NCBI RefSeq assembly: GCF_040801915.1
Contig: NZ_JBFMIA010000002.1
Coordinates: 1 to 64,000, forward strand
Length of the DNA stretch: 64,000 nucleotides
From: Jeotgalibacillus marinus
Lineage (GTDB): Bacteria > Bacillota > Bacilli > Bacillales > Jeotgalibacillaceae
Direction of reading: 5' to 3'
Shown in pieces: positions 34,264 through 42,789 of the stretch (its first letter is position 1; each line of letters starts with the position of its first letter). The translations under genes and the position numbers were made by a program. Under the pieces are notes generated by a model. The model did no database searches. It saw only the letters and a list, made by a program, of their open reading frames with translations, and was not told where the DNA came from.

Positions 34264-35337
34264 TTATTTAAAGTAATCATGCATGATTGATACAATTTCC
34301 CGGGCAGATTTTCCATCTCCATAAAGACCCTCTATCGGCTTACCATCAGTCAAATTTGAGAGAATCGTTCCCAAATCTACTTTAAGTGGATTGACTAATT
34401 GATTCCATCCTGAATCAATCGTTTCCACCCATTCGGTTTGATCGCGTAGGGTAACGCAAGGAACTTTAGCAAAATAAGCTTCTTTCTGAACTCCGCCAGA
34501 ATCCGTTACAATCGCTTTGGCATGCTTCTCTAACAACAACATTTCTAAGTATGAAATGGGTGCGACAACCGTAATATTCCGTGCTTGCTCAAGGATGGGT
34601 TCAAAACCATATTGTTCAATTTTGCTTTTCGTCCTTGGATGCAGAGGCAAATAAACCTCTTCTTCAATAGAAGCAAATGCACGTAATATTGCTTCCAAAC
34701 GATCTTTATTATCAGTGTTGTCAGCTCTATGGATTGTGCCTAAAACAAAAGATTTATGTTCCAACCCGAAATAGGAAAGTTTATATTTCTGCTCAGCCAA
34801 TTCCATATTGAATTGAACTGCATCATACATAACATCTCCAACTTGATAAACACCATTATTGATGCCCTCGTTTTCCAAATTAGACACTGCGACATCAGTT
34901 GGTGCAAACAAAAGAGTGGAGACATGATCTGTTAGGATACGATTAATTTCCTCAGGCATTTTCTTATTATAACTGCGTAATCCAGCTTCAATATGCACAA
35001 TCGGTATGTGCAATTTACTGGCGACTGTTGCTCCAGCTAATGTAGAATTCGTGTCTCCATAAACGAGGATTACATCTGGCTGTTCTTTCTCCACCACTTC
35101 TTCCACGGCAATCAACATTTTTCCTGTCTGTCTGCCATGAGAATCAGACCCTATACCTAAGTCATAATCGGGCTTCGGTATATTTAACTCGTCAAAGAAC
35201 ACACCAGCCATATTGTAATCATAATGCTGACCTGTATTAACAAGCACTTCTTCAAATGACTGACGTAATACCCTTGAGACAGCTGCTATTTTTACTAACT
35301 GTGGTCTTGTCCCTGCAATCGTTAAAATCTTTTTCAT
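34264..35337 (-). CDS. Non-hydrolysing UDP-sugar 2-epimerase (WecB/WbpI-like)
   Basis: A 357-residue GT-B fold epimerase. Hallmarks include TIAGTRPQLVKIAAV, NTGQHYDYNMAG, VYGDTNSTLAG, HIEAGLRSYNKKMPEEINR and VTDSGGVQKEA. In this gene context it is most likely WbpI, turning UDP-GlcNAc3NAcA into UDP-ManNAc3NAcA, rather than WecB/MnaA acting on UDP-GlcNAc. Its start overlaps the stop of the aminotransferase gene (ATGA). Active-site Asp, Glu and His residues all appear to be present. Confidence 0.9.
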   Translation of the reverse strand: MKKILTIAGTRPQLVKIAAVSRVLRQSFEEVLVNTGQHYDYNMAGVFFDELNIPKPDYDLGIGSDSHGRQTGKMLIAVEEVVEKEQPDVILVYGDTNSTLAGATVASKLHIPIVHIEAGLRSYNKKMPEEINRILTDHVSTLLFAPTDVAVSNLENEGINNGVYQVGDVMYDAVQFNMELAEQKYKLSYFGLEHKSFVLGTIHRADNTDNKDRLEAILRAFASIEEEVYLPLHPRTKSKIEQYGFEPILEQARNITVVAPISYLEMLLLEKHAKAIVTDSGGVQKEAYFAKVPCVTLRDQTEWVETIDSGWNQLVNPLKVDLGTILSNLTDGKPIEGLYGDGKSAREIVSIMHDYFK

Positions 35338-36443
35338 GAATAAAAATCCACAATCTTCTCAATGACATAGTCTTGTTGTTCTTTCTTTAGTTCTGGGAAC
35401 ATCGGCAATGACAATGCTTCAATCGCCGCTTTTTCCGTTTCAGGTAAATCGCCTTCTTTATAACCAAGTTCTTTGAATACAGGCTGCGTGTGTAGTGGAA
35501 CTGGATAATAAATCATTGTAGCAATTCCTTGCTCTTTCAAATATGCTTGAAGCTCGTCCCTTTTTTCAACACGAAGTGTATATTGGTGGAATACATGGTA
35601 ACGGTTTTCTACTTCAACTGGTGTTACGATGTTCTCAGCAACTGCATTGTTAATCTTCTCAGTGTAGTATGCAGCATGCTTCCTACGATTCTCACTCCAA
35701 GATGACAAATGAGGAATTTTAACACTGACTATGGCTGCCTGCATTTCATCGAGTCGGCTATTATAACCCAATATGTGATGATGATACTTCGGCTTACTAC
35801 CATGTACACGTATGATGCGTGCTTGTTCAGACAGATCATCGTCATTTGAAACGATCATCCCTCCATCACCGTATGCACCCAAGTTCTTAGTAGGGAAAAA
35901 GCTGTAAGTAGCAGCACTACTCATTTCCCCAACTTGCATTCCTTTGTACTCAGAACCAATTGCTTGTGCAGCGTCTTCAATGACATGCAAGTTATGTTTC
36001 TTAGCGATTTCCATGATTGGATCCATATCCGCCATTTGTCCATATAGGTGAACGGGAATAATCGCCTTGGTTTTTTCTGTAATAGCAGCTTCAATTTTAG
36101 ATGGGTCAATATTAAATGTAACCGGATCAATGTCAACGAACACCGGTTTCGCATTCGCACGTGCAATGGCACCCGCCGTGGCAAAGAAAGTAAACGATGT
36201 TGTAATTACCTCGTCTCCTTCACACACACCAGCCGCTTGAAGCGCTATATGGATTGCGTCAGACCCATTCCCAACACCAATCCCATTTTTCGTCTTACTC
36301 ATTTCAGCAATATCATTCTCAACTTGTTTCACATGACTTCCTAGGATGAATTGCGACGATGACATAACTTCGTCAAGTTTTGAAAGAACTTCATCTTTAA
36401 GTATCGAATATTGTTCTGATAGATCGAGCATTGGAATTTTCAT
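35334..36443 (-). CDS. DegT/DnrJ/EryC1 sugar aminotransferase (WbpE-like)
   Basis: A 369-residue PLP enzyme. PMLDLSEQY begins the family, GNGSDAIHIAL binds the cofactor phosphate, HLYGQMADM and IEDAAQAIGSEYKG follow, and the PLP Lys lies in YSFFPTKNLGAYGDGG. It would aminate C3 of the 3-keto UDP-GlcNAcA made by the oxidoreductase gene of this operon, using glutamate. GGAG lies before the ATG. It is coupled to the 2-epimerase gene by a four-nt overlap. Confidence 0.92.
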   Translation of the reverse strand: MKIPMLDLSEQYSILKDEVLSKLDEVMSSSQFILGSHVKQVENDIAEMSKTKNGIGVGNGSDAIHIALQAAGVCEGDEVITTSFTFFATAGAIARANAKPVFVDIDPVTFNIDPSKIEAAITEKTKAIIPVHLYGQMADMDPIMEIAKKHNLHVIEDAAQAIGSEYKGMQVGEMSSAATYSFFPTKNLGAYGDGGMIVSNDDDLSEQARIIRVHGSKPKYHHHILGYNSRLDEMQAAIVSVKIPHLSSWSENRRKHAAYYTEKINNAVAENIVTPVEVENRYHVFHQYTLRVEKRDELQAYLKEQGIATMIYYPVPLHTQPVFKELGYKEGDLPETEKAAIEALSLPMFPELKKEQQDYVIEKIVDFYS

Positions 36444-36468
36444 TTTTTTATCTCCTAATCATCATTAA

Positions 36469-37563
36469 TTATAAATTTTTATATGCTTGAATTAGCTTTT
36501 CACTCTCTTGCTCCCAATTATATTCTGCTTCTACTGCTCCCCTTCCATTTTGACCCATACGTTCTGCCTCACCTGGATTATCCAACAGGTAATTGATAGC
36601 TTCCGCAATAGCTTCTGGTTTTTCAGGATCAACGCAAACACCACAACGGTGCTTATCAATAATTGAACGCCATAGAGGAAAATCAGAACAAATTACTGGG
36701 ATACCAGCAGACATATATTCAAACATTTTATTCGGCTGAGCGTTAATATGATTCGGTTCAGGTAAAAATGTGACTATACCTGCAATGGAAGAAGCTAGTA
36801 GTTTTTTCAATTCAACTCTATCCACGAAACCCAAGTATTCAATGTTATCATGTGCATGGAGTTGTTGTTTCATTTCATTAGGGTTAATCGGACCTGCAAT
36901 AAGTATAGCTCCAGCTCCTTTTATTGAATCTGCAGCACTCAATAGCTGGTAAATACCTCTTATCGGATTCAATCCTCCCACATAACATACCTGTTTTTGT
37001 TTAGACTGAGGAATATCCGTATTAGAAATTTGTAGTTCTCCGAGCAATGGATAGTTGTTAATGTTAACAGTATTAGTATTTATTCTATTAAATCGCTCTG
37101 TGATAAAGGGGGTTGCAGTCATAAGGCAGTCAAATTTCTTGGAAGCATAATCCTCGTAAAACTCAAAGATGAGTGACATCGGCTTTCTTATTATTGGGTT
37201 GATCCACCTTTTTGAAAGTAGTGCTCTAGGTAAATCTTCATGTATATCGTAAATAACTTTTTTACCTTTTTTCTTCAACTTTAAACCGACTGGCATGAGC
37301 TCAGGATCATGGAAGTGATAAACATCCGCATCAATTTCTAGGGCTTTTAGATAAATGGCCTTCACTGTCTTCGTCATACGATCAAGTCGATTCCCATTAC
37401 TTTTTTTTATACCATGAATATTAACGTTTTCTTCAATTGAATTTTCAACACCTGGGACCACATAGTTCACTACATATCCCGCTTGCACTAATGAACGACA
37501 TTCCTTCAGAAAAATCCTTGTGTCTGATTTAGAATGAACCGATGTTAAATGACATATATTCAT
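36469..37563 (-). CDS. Glycosyltransferase family 4
   Basis: A 364-residue GT-B enzyme. The acceptor domain begins NICHLTSVHSKSDTRIFLKE, a phrase typical of a family near WbpH/TuaH-like transferases. YHFHDPELMPVGLKLK and the donor-domain pattern EYMSAGIPVICSDFPLWRSII with ExxxxxxxE spacing follow. It adds a sugar to the growing repeat unit; donor and linkage are unknown. Its start overlaps the stop of the polymerase gene by four nt. Confidence 0.88.
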   Translation of the reverse strand: MNICHLTSVHSKSDTRIFLKECRSLVQAGYVVNYVVPGVENSIEENVNIHGIKKSNGNRLDRMTKTVKAIYLKALEIDADVYHFHDPELMPVGLKLKKKGKKVIYDIHEDLPRALLSKRWINPIIRKPMSLIFEFYEDYASKKFDCLMTATPFITERFNRINTNTVNINNYPLLGELQISNTDIPQSKQKQVCYVGGLNPIRGIYQLLSAADSIKGAGAILIAGPINPNEMKQQLHAHDNIEYLGFVDRVELKKLLASSIAGIVTFLPEPNHINAQPNKMFEYMSAGIPVICSDFPLWRSIIDKHRCGVCVDPEKPEAIAEAINYLLDNPGEAERMGQNGRGAVEAEYNWEQESEKLIQAYKNL

Positions 37564-38903
37564 TTGATACCCTCTCTTTTTACTAAATTCCCCATAATTA
37601 ATAAAGTTAATATAGAAACTAAAAAACCATGTGTTAATAGAGTAGTAAATAATCCAGAATTAACCAAAGAAAATGCCGGAATAGCTATAAATGCTGCAAT
37701 TAAATTATGAGGTAATACAGAAACTAAACTATCAAGTATTTTCAAAATAAAACCTAACATTGCTGAGAATATGAAGATTCCAAAATACCCGAAATTACTA
37801 TAGGCATTAGCAAAAAAACCCACATTCGGTCCACCATCTTTCCCCCAATACTCCCAAGAGATTACCTTTGTCACTTCTGTTTGATATGGATATTCCAAAA
37901 AAACCTGAAATATTGAATTAGATAGATATATAAATGGATTATATTCATGACTAAAAAAATCATAATAAATTAAATGTAAATTTGAAGGCGTGAAAAATTG
38001 CCTTCTAATAAACATTGATGACCATTGGTGGTCATTATACAGAACGAAGCTGAAATAGCTGATTAGCAATAAAATTGACACTGATAGAACTGAATAAAGT
38101 AATAAGTTTCTATTTTTCGTAAATATATAAAGAAAAATAACTAAACAAGGGGCAAAAAGAAATGATTTAAAATTAGTCATTCCAAAAAGGAATAGCTGCA
38201 GAATGATTGCTACAATAATAAATTTCTTATTCTTTTTGAACAAACCCCATGAAAGTATTCCGATATTAAATACATTTGCAACCCATGTAATAAAATAGCC
38301 TAACAAAGGTCCCTTAGCTGCTAAGACGGCATATTCTGACCTAATATCATATACTTCCTCAAGGTTAAAATTAAACCTTAATAAACCACCAGTGAAGATC
38401 AAATAGGAATATACGTATAGATAAATAAGAACTATGCCTCCCAGCAATACTATTACCAAACTTCTATGAAATATTTTAAATTCAATGGTAGGCAGAATAT
38501 TTATTTGTACAATAATCAGTACGAAGCTCAGTATTACTACAAGCACGAAGCTAGAAGATGCATTTTGAAAACCATATAACGTTAGTAGTGGAATTATAAT
38601 ACATAAAAACATTATTAAAATAACCACGTTGCTAGGCTTACGGATTTGGTTAAACGATGACAAAACGAATATACTGACAACAAACAGCAGTAAATATGAA
38701 TATACATGCTTGTCAAGTGAGTAGTCTAAATAAAAAAGATCTATTACAAAGTATTGTGATACATAATTGAAATACAAATAGTCAAAAATTACCTTTAATA
38801 AAAATATTGATACTACCGTTATTAACATTCCTTTTTTTATCTTCATGTCATCACATTTCCCAAAAAATTTTTTCTTAATTAAAACTCTCCGATAAAATCT
38901 CAC
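37560..38903 (-). CDS. Wzy-type polysaccharide polymerase
   Basis: A 447-residue integral membrane protein with about 11-12 hydrophobic segments and a large outside loop (about 300-370) containing NDHQWSSMFIRRQFFTPSN and a YPYQTEVTKV stretch. It has no soluble domain or other motif. Its position between the flippase and glycosyltransferase genes supports a Wzy/EpsG-like repeat-unit polymerase. The GTG start overlaps the flippase stop (GTGA) without an obvious ribosome site; an internal ATG at 38846 is an alternative. The gene is strongly AT-rich. Confidence 0.8.
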   Translation of the reverse strand: MRFYRRVLIKKKFFGKCDDMKIKKGMLITVVSIFLLKVIFDYLYFNYVSQYFVIDLFYLDYSLDKHVYSYLLLFVVSIFVLSSFNQIRKPSNVVILIMFLCIIIPLLTLYGFQNASSSFVLVVILSFVLIIVQINILPTIEFKIFHRSLVIVLLGGIVLIYLYVYSYLIFTGGLLRFNFNLEEVYDIRSEYAVLAAKGPLLGYFITWVANVFNIGILSWGLFKKNKKFIIVAIILQLFLFGMTNFKSFLFAPCLVIFLYIFTKNRNLLLYSVLSVSILLLISYFSFVLYNDHQWSSMFIRRQFFTPSNLHLIYYDFFSHEYNPFIYLSNSIFQVFLEYPYQTEVTKVISWEYWGKDGGPNVGFFANAYSNFGYFGIFIFSAMLGFILKILDSLVSVLPHNLIAAFIAIPAFSLVNSGLFTTLLTHGFLVSILTLLIMGNLVKREGIK

Positions 38904-40345
38904 TTTGTTTTTAACAAGTTTAAATAAAACTTCTTAAACCTAATGAGTACAAACAAAAATAAAATTATTAAAGTTATAACGAAAATAAACAAGTCTGTAT
39001 TTATAAATATTTTAGATACAATTAATATAATGATAAATGGTATTCCAAACAAAAATTCATTCCATAGACTTTTTACAGTTAATGAGATTTTCACTCCCGT
39101 TTTCCTTAATAGCCAGAGTAACTGAAGAAAATACAATATGGCACCTGTTATTCCAAACAAACCTATTGTAATAACGTCATTACCTGTCAATCCACCGATA
39201 GTTAGAACAGCAATTCTACTTAAGAATAATACAATATTAAAGTTCAAGCTTTCTTTCTGTAATTCTAAAATTGTAAAAATATGAGAAAGTGGTGATACTA
39301 TAAAAACGAATAACAACCAAATTGAAATTAATTGAACATAGACCCCAGCCTTAGACCATGTAGCCCCAAAAATTGTTGCAAATAATTCAGGAGCAATTAT
39401 GGAAATCAGTATTATTGGGACTAGACCAATGCTTAGCAGAACTTTGAATATTTGTAAACTAAATTCACCTAATTTATTTTCTCTATTTTTTTCCGTTGCT
39501 TTTTGTAAATAAGGCTGAGCAATCGCCGTACCAATAATTGAAATAGGAGCTGCCAGTACTCTATGTGCTAATGTGTAAAATCCTACTATGACTGGATTAA
39601 AGAAAAAAGCTAACATAAATAGAGGAAGTTGCACTGAACCTGCGTTAAGTAGAGAAGACCAAGAATTAAAAACAGGAAATTTCTTGTATTTAAATAATTG
39701 CTCTTTCATAACTTTCTTTTTTATATGTTCTTTGTGCTTTAATATATCTACAAGTGAACTTTTTAATATACTAATTACGGCTATCAGCTGGCCTACCAGC
39801 TGAGAAAGCATTAGAGTAAGGGAACTATTCATAAAAAAACCTGTACTTATTTGGCCGGAAACAATAGTAGTTGATCTATGAATTTGAGTTGTAGCGATCA
39901 CTTTGAATTTTTCAGTTCTAATACTCCAGTTTAGAAGAGATTGGAATATACCAGTTAATAATACTGCAAAAGGAAGTATCCAAATTACTGTAGTTAAATC
40001 TGGATTTATTTCTGGAATTATTGATGTCATGTTTATTATGAAAGCTAAAACTAATAGTACGGAACTGAAAATTGCTGCGCTAGTTACTGATAGTGCAAGT
40101 ACATTTACTGCCTTGCGATCGTCGTTCGGTAATGCTATTGCAAGATCATATCTTAAACATACAATTACTGACAGAACAGCTAACACTGCAATGAATAACC
40201 CAAACTCACCAAATTCTTCGGGGGTGTATAATCGAGTTATTATAGGTGATGCTATAATCGGTAATGCTTGAGCGAATGTAGTTCCTGTTAAAACGGTTAA
40301 TACATTTTTCGAAAAAGAATTTTTTGTTTTTGACACCTTGACCAT
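38900..40345 (-). CDS. Wzx-type oligosaccharide flippase (MOP superfamily)
   Basis: A 481-residue membrane protein with about 12-14 helices. The start (NVLTVLTGTTFAQALPIIASPIITRLYTPEEFGEF, quoted here only as its features: TGT, QALP, RLYTPEEFG) is characteristic of polysaccharide transporters that flip undecaprenyl-linked repeat units outward. FKYKKFP-like and FYTLAHRVLAAPIS motifs support the family. It lies directly upstream of the polymerase gene, overlapping by four nt, and 43 nt downstream of the dehydrogenase gene. AT content is above that of the nucleotide-sugar genes. Confidence 0.88.
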   Translation of the reverse strand: MVKVSKTKNSFSKNVLTVLTGTTFAQALPIIASPIITRLYTPEEFGEFGLFIAVLAVLSVIVCLRYDLAIALPNDDRKAVNVLALSVTSAAIFSSVLLVLAFIINMTSIIPEINPDLTTVIWILPFAVLLTGIFQSLLNWSIRTEKFKVIATTQIHRSTTIVSGQISTGFFMNSSLTLMLSQLVGQLIAVISILKSSLVDILKHKEHIKKKVMKEQLFKYKKFPVFNSWSSLLNAGSVQLPLFMLAFFFNPVIVGFYTLAHRVLAAPISIIGTAIAQPYLQKATEKNRENKLGEFSLQIFKVLLSIGLVPIILISIIAPELFATIFGATWSKAGVYVQLISIWLLFVFIVSPLSHIFTILELQKESLNFNIVLFLSRIAVLTIGGLTGNDVITIGLFGITGAILYFLQLLWLLRKTGVKISLTVKSLWNEFLFGIPFIIILIVSKIFINTDLFIFVITLIILFLFVLIRFKKFYLNLLKTK

Positions 40346-40388
40346 CCTACCAACAATGCAGCTCCTTGAATTACATTGCTACATCATT

Positions 40389-41711
40389 TTATAGTTTATA
40401 ATATTTATCGTTATCCACGATCGTATTTCTTGTATCCAATATCGCCTTACTCTTCTCACCAATTAAGTGATAATCAAATCCACTATGGTTAGTAGCAATC
40501 AAAACAAGATCCGATTCATGTAAACTCTCTTCTGTCATCTCTACTGTCTTTACTAATTCTCTGTGTAATTTAAACTCCGGAATATATGGATCTACAACAC
40601 ACCACTCTGCACCTGTCTTTGTTAATCTATCCAATATTGGCAACACAGGAGACTCCCTATAGTCATCAATATCTTTTTTATATGCAACTCCAAGTACTAA
40701 AATTTTAGATCCTCTAAGAGCTTTCCCCTGCTCATTTAAAATCTCTGCACATCTTTGTACAACAAAATCTGGCATGCTATCATTTATCTCACCAGCAGTT
40801 TCAATCAACTTTGTATGGTAGTTGTATTCACGCGCTTTCCAAGTTAAGTACCAAGGATCTATCGGAATACAATGTCCACCTAATCCTGGACCTGGATAGA
40901 AAGGCATAAACCCGTAAGGTTTTGTAGCAGCTGCATCAATTACTTCCCAAACATCAATATCCATTTTATGACAGAGTATAGCCATTTCATTTGCTAAAGC
41001 AACATTAATATTTCTGAATGTATTTTCTAGTAGTTTTTCCATCTCTGCTACGGCTGGACTTGAAACTTCGTGAACGTCTCCCTCTAATACAGCTCGGTAC
41101 ATAGCTGCTGCCACTTTCGTACAGTTCTCTGTCATTCCACCAACAACTTTTGGTGTGTTTTTAGTATTGAAGTCCTTGTTACCTGGATCTACTCGCTCTG
41201 GTGAGTATGCTAGGAAGAAGTCTTCTCCACAAATCATTCCCTCAGCTTCTAAAATCGGTTTAATTAATTCTTCAGTTGTTCCTGGATAAGTTGTGCTCTC
41301 TAAGACGATTAGTGTACCTTTTGTAAAGTTATCAGCTATAGCTTTAGCAGAACTTTCAACATAAGACATATTAGGTTGCTTATAAATATCCAAGGGTGTT
41401 GGAACACAAATTGCTACTGCGTCAACCTCTTTAATAAAGGAATAATCAGATGTCGCTTTTAATTTCCCGCATTTCACTAATGCTTCCAAATCTGCAGGCA
41501 ATACGTCACCTATATAGTTAATACCATCATTAACGCTATTTACTTTTTCTTCTTGAACATCAAACCCGATAACATTAAAACCAGCCTTCGCTTTTTCTAC
41601 CGCTAAAGGTAAACCTACATACCCGAGTCCTACTACACCAATTGTGGCTGTTTTGGATTGTAATTTACTTATTAAATTTGCATCTAATTTTTCTAATGTG
41701 ATTGTTGTCAT
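40389..41711 (-). CDS. UDP-N-acetylglucosamine 6-dehydrogenase (WbpA/WecC-like)
   Basis: A 440-residue UDP-sugar dehydrogenase. The NAD site is GVVGLGYVGLPLAVEKAKAG, the catalytic Cys lies in GPGLGGHCIPIDPWYL, and ESTTYPGTTEE, FLAYSPERVDPGN and VLGVAYKKDIDDYRESP are conserved. The HCIPIDP version (rather than GGSCFPKD) marks the HexNAc dehydrogenases, which oxidise UDP-GlcNAc or UDP-ManNAc to the uronic acid. It is probably the first step towards UDP-ManNAc3NAcA here. Its start overlaps the oxidoreductase stop. Confidence 0.93.
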   Translation of the reverse strand: MTTITLEKLDANLISKLQSKTATIGVVGLGYVGLPLAVEKAKAGFNVIGFDVQEEKVNSVNDGINYIGDVLPADLEALVKCGKLKATSDYSFIKEVDAVAICVPTPLDIYKQPNMSYVESSAKAIADNFTKGTLIVLESTTYPGTTEELIKPILEAEGMICGEDFFLAYSPERVDPGNKDFNTKNTPKVVGGMTENCTKVAAAMYRAVLEGDVHEVSSPAVAEMEKLLENTFRNINVALANEMAILCHKMDIDVWEVIDAAATKPYGFMPFYPGPGLGGHCIPIDPWYLTWKAREYNYHTKLIETAGEINDSMPDFVVQRCAEILNEQGKALRGSKILVLGVAYKKDIDDYRESPVLPILDRLTKTGAEWCVVDPYIPEFKLHRELVKTVEMTEESLHESDLVLIATNHSGFDYHLIGEKSKAILDTRNTIVDNDKYYKL

Positions 41712-42748
41712 ATTAAGCTCCTTTTAATAGTTTTTTCTGAAATGCTTACAAGACTTTTTGTTTCTGCAGATTCATAAAATGCCAACACAAGATTTAAAGC
41801 ATTTTTCCCGTCTTCCCCAGTTACAGAAGGCTCAAGATTGTTTTCGATTGAGTAAATCAACTCTTCAATGATTCGCTGATGTCCTGGCGTTCCCCATGGA
41901 TCATCTTTTACTCTATTTATAAGTTCATTGATTTCTGACTCATTCAAATCTTCTATTTCAAGCTTTTCAAAATAAAGCGCATTAGCACCTCCGATTTTAA
42001 CCGTTCCTTTTTCACCAAATATTGTAATTGATTCTTCAAAGTTCTTCGGATAGACCGTTGTTGATGCTTGAACATTTGCCAACGCGCCACTCTCAAATCG
42101 AATAACTCCTGTAGATACATCTTCTGCTTCGATATCTCGTAGTCTAGTAGCTTCCATACTAAAGATTTCTTTAGGTTTTCCCATAAACCATAAAAGAAGA
42201 TCTACATTGTGTATTGATTGATTCATCAATACCCCACCGTCATGAGTTTTTGTTCCTCGCCAAGGTGCTTGATTATAATATTCTTGGCCACGATTCCAGT
42301 TGACCAAGCAATTCGCGTGACTAATTTTCCCTAATAAATTTTGATCCAGTAATTTCTTAGTTACTTGAACTGCTGTCCTAAAGCGATTCGGATGAACGAT
42401 TGTCAATTTAACATTGTTCGAGTTAGCTGCTTCGATAATACGATCCGTTTCCTCAAGTGTCATTGCAATCGGCTTTTCAAGTACAATATGTTTTTTTGCT
42501 TTTGCTACTTGCTCAGCGATTGGCGCATGTAATCCACTCGGTGTACAAATACAAATAACATCAAGATCTGTATTTTTCAACATTTCTATTGAATCCGTAT
42601 ATGCTTTAGCTCCGTAGGTTTCAGTATAATATTCCATTGTTTCGGGAACTCTGTCACATACAGCTACTAATTTAGCAGATGGTATTTTTTCAATTGCTAA
42701 AGCATGCTTTTTTGCTATAAATCCACAACCAATTATTCCAAAATTCAT
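41708..42748 (-). CDS. Gfo/Idh/MocA sugar-nucleotide oxidoreductase (WbpB/WlbA-like)
   Basis: A 346-residue NAD-dependent oxidoreductase. The Rossmann motif is FGIIGCGFIAKKHALAI, followed by ICTPSGLHAPIAEQ, the catalytic EKP in HIVLEKPIAMTLEE, and HDGGVLMNQSIHNVDLLLWF. WlbA/WbpB oxidises C3 of UDP-GlcNAcA before amination, and the neighbours fit that role. I start at ATG 42748 (GGGGATATGAA upstream); an earlier ATG at 42763 overlaps the presumed ribosome site. Confidence 0.9.
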   Translation of the reverse strand: MNFGIIGCGFIAKKHALAIEKIPSAKLVAVCDRVPETMEYYTETYGAKAYTDSIEMLKNTDLDVICICTPSGLHAPIAEQVAKAKKHIVLEKPIAMTLEETDRIIEAANSNNVKLTIVHPNRFRTAVQVTKKLLDQNLLGKISHANCLVNWNRGQEYYNQAPWRGTKTHDGGVLMNQSIHNVDLLLWFMGKPKEIFSMEATRLRDIEAEDVSTGVIRFESGALANVQASTTVYPKNFEESITIFGEKGTVKIGGANALYFEKLEIEDLNESEINELINRVKDDPWGTPGHQRIIEELIYSIENNLEPSVTGEDGKNALNLVLAFYESAETKSLVSISEKTIKRSLI

Positions 42749-42789
42749 TTCATATCCCCACATTCATTAATTAATAGATAAATTTCTCA

